Part shown: positions 16,768 to 23,571 of the stretch, in pieces
Layout: each line of letters opens with the position of its first letter
How positions within the stretch are numbered: the stretch's first letter is position 1
From: Tannerellaceae bacterium
GTDB lineage: Bacteria > Bacteroidota > Bacteroidia > Bacteroidales > Tannerellaceae
NCBI GenBank assembly: GCA_031276545.1
Contig: JAISMW010000031.1
Span: forward strand, 1-32,988
Direction of reading: 5' to 3'
DNA: 32,988 nt
Notes under the pieces: model-generated
What the model was told of the DNA's origin: nothing
The model's input: the letters and a program-made list of their open reading frames with translations, nothing else
Databases searched by the model: none
Made by a program: the position numbers and the translations under genes

Positions 16768-17011
16768 ATGTTGCGCAAGTTCATAATACTTGATAGCCTC
16801 CGGTTCTTTCCAGGCAAAACGATTCAACTTATGTACGAACTTGAGTAACCGGCTTGACGGTATACGAACCGAGCACCTATTCGTTGCCTTATCCCAATCC
16901 GGCATCCGATGCATTGACGGTAGGAATCAACCCCGAACGGGTGGCGCAGGCTAAGGCTGCGCTGCAATCGCAAAGCAATACGCTGACAACAAAACGCACA
17001 TTCCTGCTGAC
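16768..17011 (+). repeat. Inverted duplicate, copy 2 (partner at 4439-4687)
   Basis: This is the plus-strand copy of the segment described at 4439-4687. The pair lies 12 kb apart in opposite orientation, enclosing recR to the ECF operon. Recombination between the copies would invert that whole block. Confidence 0.8.
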
Positions 17012-17108
17012 TGCCGAACGAAACACCCCTCCGGCTGAGGCGGTATGCGGTACCGGGAGACGGAGCGGGCGACGACAGTGGCGGGACGGGGTTTATTCAT
17101 GCTCTTAG
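16854..17108 (+). pseudogene. Truncated T9SS sorting-domain remnant
   Basis: The frame begins with a TTG and reads TVYEPSTYSLPYPNPASDALTV, almost the same as the minus-strand remnant at 4274-4597. Similarity ends near 17011, after the FLLT segment. The second half of the sorting domain is replaced by an unrelated, out-of-family reading (GTGRRSGRRQW). A stop lies three codons upstream of the TTG. It is broken at both ends and cannot direct secretion. Confidence 0.75.
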
Positions 17109-17137
17109 TTTTAATTAACATACAAAACGCCTTGCTA

Positions 17138-17173
17138 TTACGAAATACTCGTAGTTTTGCGAAATAATCGTAA
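17138..17173 (+). promoter_or_regulatory. Double BlaI-type operator with an embedded promoter -7 box
   Basis: Two dyads of the same design lie 19 bases apart: TACGA-AATAC-TCGTA (17139-17153) and TGCGA-AATAA-TCGTA (17158-17172). The promoter-like TAGTTTTG (17152-17159, TAnnTTTG) bridges them, and TTG at 17132 could be the -33 element. The second dyad ends 14 bases before the blaI-like start. A dimeric winged-helix repressor bound here would block its own transcription, which is how BlaI/MecI pairs work. Confidence 0.7.
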
Positions 17174-17186
17174 TTCAACAAGCATC

Positions 17187-17558
17187 ATGGAAAAATTAAG
17201 TGTACAGGAAGAACAGGTCATGCGCTGTATCTGGCAATTGGGGCCGTGCTATGTGAAGGATATATTGTCCCGCTATCCGGAGCCGAAACCGCCTTATACG
17301 ACCCTGGCTTCCGCCGTTAAAAATCTGGAACGTAAGAAATATGTCAAATCCCAACAGCACGGTAATACCTATCTGTATACGCCGCTGGTGGAGGAATGCG
17401 AGTACAAGCGCACTTGTACGAGCCATATCGTACATCAGTATTTCGAAAATTCGTACAAGGAGATGGTGTCCTTCTTTGCCCGCGAACAGAAGATCTCGGC
17501 TTCCGACCTGGAGGATATCCTGCGGATGATAGAGGAGGGGAAGGAACAGTCACGCTGA
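17187..17558 (+). CDS. BlaI/MecI family transcriptional repressor
   Basis: The product has 123 residues. The winged helix is clear: EKLSVQEEQVMRCIWQLG, then VKDILSRYPEPKPPYTTLAS as recognition part, then ERKKYVKSQQHGNTYLYTPL as wing. The C-terminal half (YFENSYKEMVSFFAREQ) fits the dimerisation domain. It should bind as a dimer to the two operator dyads just upstream and be removed when its M56 partner receives a signal. The open frame extends ten codons upstream, but the ATG at 17187 begins the family's usual sequence. It is followed after 14 bases by the M56 gene. Targets other than its own operon are unknown; beta-lactam resistance is not implied. Confidence 0.92.
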   Translation: MEKLSVQEEQVMRCIWQLGPCYVKDILSRYPEPKPPYTTLASAVKNLERKKYVKSQQHGNTYLYTPLVEECEYKRTCTSHIVHQYFENSYKEMVSFFAREQKISASDLEDILRMIEEGKEQSR

Positions 17559-17572
17559 AATACGGGTTTGCC

Positions 17573-18856
17573 ATGTCACCGGAAATCGTCTATTTTCTGA
17601 AAGTAAACGTAGCGCTTGCACTGTTCTACGTGTTCTATCGCCTGTTTTTTCAAAAGGACACCTTCTTCCTGCTGCGCCGGCTGATGCTGCTGCTGTGTTT
17701 CGCCGTGGCCGTCTTGTATCCGCTTCCCGACATGCAGGAATGGGTGAAGGAACAGAAGCCCGTGGCGGAGTTCATCCGGATGTATTCGTCCCTGCTCCCC
17801 GAAGGGGAAGCTCCGGCGGAAACGCCGGCGGACGCCGGCAGCGGGACGGACATGTTCCTGCGGGTGGTCTCTGCGTGCTACGCGGCGGGCGTAGCGCTGC
17901 TCCTGCTGCATTTTCTGGTGCAGTCGGGACGTATCCTGTGGCTGACGCTGAACAGCCGCAGCCTGCGCATACGGGGTACGAAGGTCTACGTGCTCGACCG
18001 TCCCGCCGGCCCCTTCTCCTTCTTCGGCATGATTTTTCTGCATCCCGACAGTCACTCCGAAAGGGAAACGGACGAAATCCTTGCCCACGAACGCGCCCAC
18101 GTCTCCCAGTGGCATTCCGTAGACGTCCTTGCCGGCGAATGGATGTGCATCCTGTGCTGGATGAATCCCTTCGTCTGGCTGCTGCGGAGAGAGGTGCGGT
18201 GCAATCTGGAATACCTGGCCGACCGCAGCGTGCTGGCTTCCGGATTCGACAGCCGGATCTATCAGTATCACCTGCTGGGACAGGCCTGTCATTGTCTTGA
18301 GGCTACAGCCGGTTTATATAATAATTTTAATGTATTACATCTAAAAAACAGAATTCGTATGATGAACAAAAGACGTTCGCGAGCCATAGAGCGAACAAAG
18401 TATCTGATGTTTCTTCCGCTGGCAGCCCTGCTCATGCTGCTGGCCAATGTGGAAGCCGTGGCACGTATCGCCGGATCCGTGCCGGAACCTGCCGCCGCGC
18501 CGGAGGCCGTACAGCCGGAACTGCCTCAGGACGGCAAGAAGGTAATCTTTACCGTAGTGGAAGAGATGCCCCAGTTTCCCGGAGGCGACTCGGAACTCCT
18601 GAAGTTTCTGGACAAGAATATCCAGTATCCGGCAGAAGCGAAGGCCAAGGGCATAAAAGGAAGAGTCATCGTCTCCTTCATCGTGAATGAAGACGGACGG
18701 ATAAGCGATCCGCAAATAACCCGCGGCGCGGAGGCCTCCTTAGATGCCGAAGCGTTGCGCATCATCCGCACCATGCCTGTGTGGACGCCCGGCAAACAGC
18801 GGGGTAAAAACGTGGCGGTGAAGTACACCGTCCCCATCTCGTTCCGTATCCAATAA
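17573..18856 (+). CDS. M56 (BlaR1-type) membrane metalloprotease with TonB C-terminal domain
   Basis: The product has 427 residues and is an inner membrane protein. Membrane helices are seen near residues 5-26, 35-51, 97-116 and about 275-295. The zinc motif HERAH (172-176) is followed by WHSVDVLAGEW and, later, LEYLADRSVL, which supplies the third ligand. After the last helix, a periplasmic TonB-like domain covers about 340-427 (FPGGDSELLKFLDKNIQYP to VPISFRI). Members of this family sense an envelope signal and cleave or inactivate the partner BlaI-type repressor. The frame extends upstream over blaI in another register; I chose the ATG at 17573, which starts the first helix. It has a strong terminator. 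Confidence 0.92.
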   Translation: MSPEIVYFLKVNVALALFYVFYRLFFQKDTFFLLRRLMLLLCFAVAVLYPLPDMQEWVKEQKPVAEFIRMYSSLLPEGEAPAETPADAGSGTDMFLRVVSACYAAGVALLLLHFLVQSGRILWLTLNSRSLRIRGTKVYVLDRPAGPFSFFGMIFLHPDSHSERETDEILAHERAHVSQWHSVDVLAGEWMCILCWMNPFVWLLRREVRCNLEYLADRSVLASGFDSRIYQYHLLGQACHCLEATAGLYNNFNVLHLKNRIRMMNKRRSRAIERTKYLMFLPLAALLMLLANVEAVARIAGSVPEPAAAPEAVQPELPQDGKKVIFTVVEEMPQFPGGDSELLKFLDKNIQYPAEAKAKGIKGRVIVSFIVNEDGRISDPQITRGAEASLDAEALRIIRTMPVWTPGKQRGKNVAVKYTVPISFRIQ

Positions 18857-18878
18857 AGACGGAGGTACTGTCAACCGG

Positions 18879-18915
18879 AAATCCCCCCTTGCCGAAACGG
18901 AAGGGGGGATTTTTT
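18879..18915 (+). terminator. Rho-independent terminator of the blaI-M56 operon
   Basis: A 12-bp perfect stem pairs AAATCCCCCCTT (18879-18890) with AAGGGGGGATTT (18901-18912), and the T run continues to 18915. It lies 23 bases after the M56 stop. Confidence 0.92.
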
Positions 18916-18963
18916 GTGCGTTGCGGCGCCGGTGCAAACCGTCTGCAGCAGCGTACGGAGGCT

Positions 18964-19599
18964 ACAGGAACGTGAGTTCGACGTAAGGAAAAGGCGGAAA
19001 TACCGGGGAAAGGGACAGGCTATCTGGGGGGATCCAAGCTACGGGGGGCTTCCCCCAAGCTGCGGGGGAGTTCCCCCAAGCTGCGGGGGGCTTCCCCCAA
19101 GCTACGGGGGGCTTCCCCCGAGCCGCGGGGGGCTTCCCCCAAGCCGCGGGGGGCTTCCCCCGAACCGCGGGGGGCTTCCCCCGAACCACGGGGGGCTTCC
19201 CCCAAGCTACGGGGGGCTTCCCCCGAGCCGCGGGGGGAGTTCCCCCGAGCCGCGGGGGGCTTCCCCCAAGCTCCGGGGGGCTTCCCCCAAGCTGCGGAGG
19301 GCTTCCCCCAAGCTACGGGGGGCTTCCCCCAAGCTGCGGAGGGCTTCCCCCAAGCCGCGGGGGACTTCCCCCAAGCTACGGAGGAGTTCCCCCAAGCCGC
19401 GGGGGGCTTCCCCCCAAGCCGCGGGGGACTTCCCCCAAGCTGCGGGGGAGTTCCCCCAAGCTGCGGGGGAGTTCCCCCAAGCTACGGGGGGCTTCCCCCC
19501 GAACCACGGGGGGATTCCCCCAAGCCGCGGGGGAGTTCCCCCGAGCCGCGGGGGAGTCTTCCCTAAACAAGGGTTTTTACGTCGAACTCACGTTACAGG
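18964..19599. mobile_element. MITE-like element with 18-bp inverted ends and 5-bp target duplication
   Basis: AACGTGAGTTCGACGTAA at 18969-18986 and its exact reverse complement at 19577-19594 bound a 626-bp segment. The bases just outside are ACAGG on both sides (18964-18968 and 19595-19599), the direct repeat expected of a target-site duplication. The interior holds no transposase gene, only a 21-bp repeat array. The right end forms the last two bases of the stop codon of the minus-strand gene: CTG-TAA now, and CTG-TAG if the element and one ACAGG are removed. The insertion therefore left that protein unchanged. It would need a transposase supplied elsewhere. Confidence 0.75.
19028..19558. 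repeat. G/C-rich 21-bp tandem array D (about 25 units)
   Basis: About 25 units of 21 bases follow the pattern GGGGGGCTTCCCCCAAGCYRC, with a few one-base slips near 19230-19410 and 19490. Each unit contains a short self-complementary block (GGGGG-CTT-CCCCC type), so each can fold as a hairpin on either strand. The runs of five or six G recur every two helical turns. The frames read as seven-residue repeats (GGLPPSY on plus, GEAPRSL on minus), without a credible start. The array fills the mobile element. Confidence 0.88.
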
Positions 19600-21962
19600 A
19601 CGATTCGGTTTTCCTTTCCCGTCAGGGGGATGCCGTCTGCCGGTACCGTGGACGGCTTTCCGTTTACTTCGCAGGGGGAGCCTGCGGCGGCGGGTACTCG
19701 CAGGGTATAGTTCCAGCCGGCTTCTTCGGAGGAAAGGCTGTACACCGTCCGGTCTTTTTCCTTTGTGATGAGGATGGAGAAGTTGTTGCCGCCCACGCGC
19801 AAATCCGAAAGCGACAGTCTGTCCCAGCCGGCAGGGATATGGGGTTCGAAGACCACCTCCCTACGGAAGGCGTCGGGCGAGACGCCGAAGATATGCGTGA
19901 CAAGGGGTGTGGCGATACCGTAGATCGTCCAGGCCTGCACGGGGCATCCGTACAGAAACATGTGGCTGGGGATGGCTCCGGGCAGGGTGCCGGGCAGCAT
20001 TTCGTTGATGGAGCCGGGCAGGGTCGTATGCAGGGCTTTGGCAATGGCGTTTACGTACCACAGCATTTCTTCCGTTCGTCCGTAGGCGGCTTCGCTCATG
20101 GCCTGCACGCCGGTGCTGATGGTCATGGTTTGGTTCGGTTCTGCGGCATAGAGGTAGGGGCCGTACTCGCAGCAGTGTTCGGCTCGTATCTTGTCGAGGC
20201 TCCGGATGGCCTTTTCGCGCGGGGCGATGCCGGTTTCCATCGGAGTGGTCATCACCCAGCATTTGTTGGTAGACCATCCCCGTTCGGTTCCGTCGGGCAG
20301 GCGGCCGATTTGTTCGATTAGCCGGCTGTAGTACGCTTTTCTTTCGGCCAGCCGCACCGTATCGTCCCGGCGGGATATATGGCGGAGGGCTCCCTGCGCC
20401 ACCTCCAGGGCTTTCTCTCTGGTTCCGTAGAAGTCGTAGTAGATGGATTCTTCCTCGTTCCAGAAGCAGGTGTTGATTTTTTCCTTCAGGGCTTCGGCTT
20501 TGGCGCGGCAGTCGGCGGCGGCTTCCGGGTCGTTCATCAGCAGCGCCATTTGGGCGGCTGCGTCGAAGGCCTGCTGAGTGTAGACGGCGACGTCTATCAG
20601 TTCGGCGTTCAGTCCCGACACTTCCATGATTCCGTATCCTTCGGGGAAGAGGTTGCGGTTCCTGTCCATCTCTTCGGTAAGCCAGCGGAGTCCTTTGGTG
20701 ATGTAGGGATATTGTTCGCGCAGGAAGTCGACGTCGCCTGTCCAAAGGAAGGTTTTCCATACGGCGAGGATGAAGTGCGGCGTTTCCTGCGTATTCCCTT
20801 TGTTGTACACAAAGCCGTTGGAGGACATTTCGTGTATGATGCGTCCGTTTCCGTTTACTTTTTCCGATACGTTTTTGAGCAGCGAGAGGGTGGATTGTGC
20901 CAGCTCGAAATCTCCGGTAGCCACGACGCCCTGCAGCGCGTAGGTGTTGTCGCAGCCGAAGAGCCAGGGGTATTCCACGGCTCCGGCTCCCAGGAAACGT
21001 CCGACGCCGTCCAGGTCGGACACGAGCCAGTGTGTGTTTATCCTGACCCAGTTGTACGCTTCTTCCAGATGTTTGTCCGGTATTTCGATGCGTGCACGCA
21101 TCAGGAGGTCCTGATAGAGGTTCTTTTTCTGTGCCAGCAGGAGTTCGCTGTTTTTCATCAGGTCGGCCAGGAGTGTACGGGCTTCCTCTCCGCTTTCGGT
21201 GGAACCGCAGATGATGTATGTCACGACGTGTTTTTCTCCCGGCTTCAGAAGCAGGGAGGAGCTGAGCGTGGCCGTTCTTCCGTTTACGGGACTGTCTTCC
21301 GGCGTCTCCCGGTGGAGGGTCTGCCCGCTCACCGTGGCCGTGGTTCCCCATACGGCGTGCCAGTTGTTGCCGGTATCCCAGGCGTGGAAGGTTTGGCTGC
21401 CGGCATCCCATTCGACGGTGTCTTTCGCGTCGATGATTCCGTTTTGTTTGGAGAACCATACGGGGGTAAGTTCGGTCTTCAGCGTGAAGTCCAGCAGGAG
21501 TGTGCGCTGCGTTCCGGAGGTGTTTTCAAGTGTATATTGTATGACAGCCCCCTTTTTCCCTTCGGGAACGAACTGCGTGCGGCTCATGCGTATCCCGTCT
21601 GCCGGCGGATACAGGAAGCGGTTGCCGAAGGGATAGTTGGTAAAGGTATCGGCTGCCGCCGGCCCGCAGTCTTTCTTTGTTGCGGCGTCGGTCAGTTTCA
21701 GCCGGAAGCCGTCTGCCAGTTTAACCGGGAGCGTCCATATTCCTCCCATTTCTCCTCTCAGGTGGCTACCCAGGTCGGGGAAAAGGCCGTCCTGCGTGCC
21801 GATTATATACGCTTTGTCTCCGGGCGTGATGTAGGCTTTGCCGGCCATCTGTGTGCTGTTGCTCACTCCGGCGAAATAAGGCGCGGCATAGGGATGGAGC
21901 GTCCCGCTCGCGGTGCAGCCTGTCAGGAAGGCTGCAATGAATAAGTAAACTATCTGCTTCAT
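19593..21962 (-). CDS. Glycogen-debranching-like glycosidase, lipoprotein
   Basis: The product has 789 residues. The signal peptide ends in a lipobox (FLTGC, Cys16), so it should be anchored in the periplasm or at the surface. The N-terminal half is beta-rich (to about residue 290). The C-terminal half is an (alpha/alpha)6-type barrel with WLFGCDNTYALQGVVATGDF, MEVSGLNAELIDVAVYTQQAFDAA-like helices, CFWNEEESIYYDFYG and YGPYLYAAEPNQTMT. These resemble amylo-alpha-1,6-glucosidase (GDE_C) and related inverting glycosidases. I cannot fix the catalytic acids or the substrate. The stop codon coincides with the edge of the inserted element. It follows susD on the same strand after 73 bases containing a hairpin. 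Confidence 0.75.
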   Translation of the reverse strand: MKQIVYLFIAAFLTGCTASGTLHPYAAPYFAGVSNSTQMAGKAYITPGDKAYIIGTQDGLFPDLGSHLRGEMGGIWTLPVKLADGFRLKLTDAATKKDCGPAAADTFTNYPFGNRFLYPPADGIRMSRTQFVPEGKKGAVIQYTLENTSGTQRTLLLDFTLKTELTPVWFSKQNGIIDAKDTVEWDAGSQTFHAWDTGNNWHAVWGTTATVSGQTLHRETPEDSPVNGRTATLSSSLLLKPGEKHVVTYIICGSTESGEEARTLLADLMKNSELLLAQKKNLYQDLLMRARIEIPDKHLEEAYNWVRINTHWLVSDLDGVGRFLGAGAVEYPWLFGCDNTYALQGVVATGDFELAQSTLSLLKNVSEKVNGNGRIIHEMSSNGFVYNKGNTQETPHFILAVWKTFLWTGDVDFLREQYPYITKGLRWLTEEMDRNRNLFPEGYGIMEVSGLNAELIDVAVYTQQAFDAAAQMALLMNDPEAAADCRAKAEALKEKINTCFWNEEESIYYDFYGTREKALEVAQGALRHISRRDDTVRLAERKAYYSRLIEQIGRLPDGTERGWSTNKCWVMTTPMETGIAPREKAIRSLDKIRAEHCCEYGPYLYAAEPNQTMTISTGVQAMSEAAYGRTEEMLWYVNAIAKALHTTLPGSINEMLPGTLPGAIPSHMFLYGCPVQAWTIYGIATPLVTHIFGVSPDAFRREVVFEPHIPAGWDRLSLSDLRVGGNNFSILITKEKDRTVYSLSSEEAGWNYTLRVPAAAGSPCEVNGKPSTVPADGIPLTGKENRIVL

Positions 21963-21988
21963 GTGTGTATGCGTTTTTTTTTGAATGG

Positions 21989-22017
21989 ATAAGGCCCCCG
22001 CGTGAAGAGGGCCTTAT
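21989..22017 (-). promoter_or_regulatory. Intergenic hairpin between susD and the glycosidase gene
   Basis: A 9-bp perfect stem pairs ATAAGGCCC (21989-21997) with GGGCCTTAT (22009-22017). Read on the minus strand (the direction of transcription) it has no U run after it. It is therefore more likely an mRNA-stabilising or partial attenuation element than a full terminator. Read on the plus strand it is followed by TTTT. Confidence 0.55.
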
Positions 22018-22035
22018 TTTGGATATGCGGTCGGT

Positions 22036-23559
22036 TCAGAACCCCGGATTCTGAACCAGCAGGGGATTCTTTATCATGGCGGATGCGGGGACAGGATAGA
22101 GGTAGCGGTAGGTGGCTCCGTCGTGCGGCCATGGGGTGCTGAGGTAATGTTCCCAACTGAGTTTTACTTTTTCCAGCAGCCTGTCGTGCCGTATCAGGTC
22201 GTCGCGGCGGTATCCTTCGGTGTAGAGTTCCCATCCCCTTTCGTTGAGGATAGCTTCGCGGAACTGTTCCTTTGTCAGCGAGGCAGCGAGGTCTTCCAGT
22301 CCGGCACGCCGGCGGATCAGGTTGATGTATTTGAGCGCTTCGGCGGTTTCGTCCAATTCGTTCTGCGCTTCCGCGTAGGTGAGGTAGACTTCGCCGAGCC
22401 TCATCAGGACGTAGTCGGAGGTCATCCATTCGCCGGAGACGGGGTTTTCCTGCAAGGGGTATTTCAGGGCGATGATGCGGTAGAGGGCTTCTTCCACTTT
22501 CAGCGGATTTCCGTCTCCATCCTTAAAGAGCGGGGTTCCGTCTGCATTGTTTATATAGCCGTGAATCATGATTCCTTTTTTGGTGACGGGGTCGAAATCG
22601 GCTCTTCTCCTGTCCTGGGGGTCGAACGTTTCAAAGAAGGGTACGCTCAGCCCGTAGCCGTTGGAACCGGCAAGCCCTTGGATGTTGAGGGCGCGAATCA
22701 GGTTGGATTCGAGCGACAGGGCGTCGTAATTGTTTCCCCGGTAGTGCTGCGCGATAGCGACGCATACGAGGATGACTTCGCTGTTCCCGTCTACCCCGAA
22801 CACATCGTGATATTCGGGCAGGAGGGTAAAGCCTCCGTTGTCTATCACATCTTTGGCGTAGCGTGCGGCATTCGTCCAGTCCTTTTGGTTCAGGTAGATA
22901 TTGGCCAGCAGTGTTTTGGCAGCCCAGCGTGTGGGACGTCCGTAGTCGGAGGCCTTACGGGATGCGGGCAGCAGTGTTTCAATGCGCGCCAGTTCGTCTA
23001 CGATAAACCGGTATACTTCGGCTTTGCCTGTCCGGGCCAGACCGTTCGACATATCTTCGCCGCCTTTCACCAGCGGCACGTCTCCGAAGGCTTTCATCAG
23101 CCAGTTGTAGGCATACGCCCGCCAGAAAACGGCTTCGGCCAGGATGGTTTGAACTTCGGGGTCCGAATCGTCTCCGAATAGCCGGATGGCTTCGTTGCAC
23201 TGCGCAATGATGGTGTACGACTTCGTCCAGGTGTTGCTTGCCGCCGAGTGGTTGGCATCGTAAGAGAGGAAGTGCATCTGTCCGCCCCATCCTGTTTGCG
23301 GGATGCCGCCCCAGTTGATAAACATCTGGTCTGAGGGAGCGTCGGAGGTATAGATCGTGAGATCCTGTATGGAGTTGGGCTGGAGGCTGGGATAGATGCC
23401 GAGGACGAGCTGGTTCACCCCTTCCACTCCTTTCGGCAGGCTGGATGCGCCCAGTTGGCTGTACAATTTTTCATCCAGCAGGCTATCCGAGCAGGATGCA
23501 GCGAGCACGGCAAAGAATGACAGGCCTGCTATGAGGACATTTATATATATCTTGTTCAT
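22036..23559 (-). CDS. SusD/RagB family nutrient-binding outer-membrane lipoprotein
   Basis: The product has 507 residues. The lipobox is LAASC (Cys23), followed by the family's SDSLLDEK. TPR-like helices follow from about residue 95 (NTWTKSYTIIAQCNEAIRLF) and the block WRAYAYNWLMKAFGDVPLVK (near 145-165). The C-terminus is YLYPVPASAM, then LVQNPGF, the standard ending. It sits on the outer face and caps the SusC channel to capture glycans. It follows susC after 12 bases on the same strand, so the two are co-transcribed. The sugar specificity cannot be read from sequence alone; the neighbouring debranching-like and mannosidase-like enzymes are the only hints. Confidence 0.95.
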   Translation of the reverse strand: MNKIYINVLIAGLSFFAVLAASCSDSLLDEKLYSQLGASSLPKGVEGVNQLVLGIYPSLQPNSIQDLTIYTSDAPSDQMFINWGGIPQTGWGGQMHFLSYDANHSAASNTWTKSYTIIAQCNEAIRLFGDDSDPEVQTILAEAVFWRAYAYNWLMKAFGDVPLVKGGEDMSNGLARTGKAEVYRFIVDELARIETLLPASRKASDYGRPTRWAAKTLLANIYLNQKDWTNAARYAKDVIDNGGFTLLPEYHDVFGVDGNSEVILVCVAIAQHYRGNNYDALSLESNLIRALNIQGLAGSNGYGLSVPFFETFDPQDRRRADFDPVTKKGIMIHGYINNADGTPLFKDGDGNPLKVEEALYRIIALKYPLQENPVSGEWMTSDYVLMRLGEVYLTYAEAQNELDETAEALKYINLIRRRAGLEDLAASLTKEQFREAILNERGWELYTEGYRRDDLIRHDRLLEKVKLSWEHYLSTPWPHDGATYRYLYPVPASAMIKNPLLVQNPGF

Positions 23560-23571
23560 AATGCAATCAAA

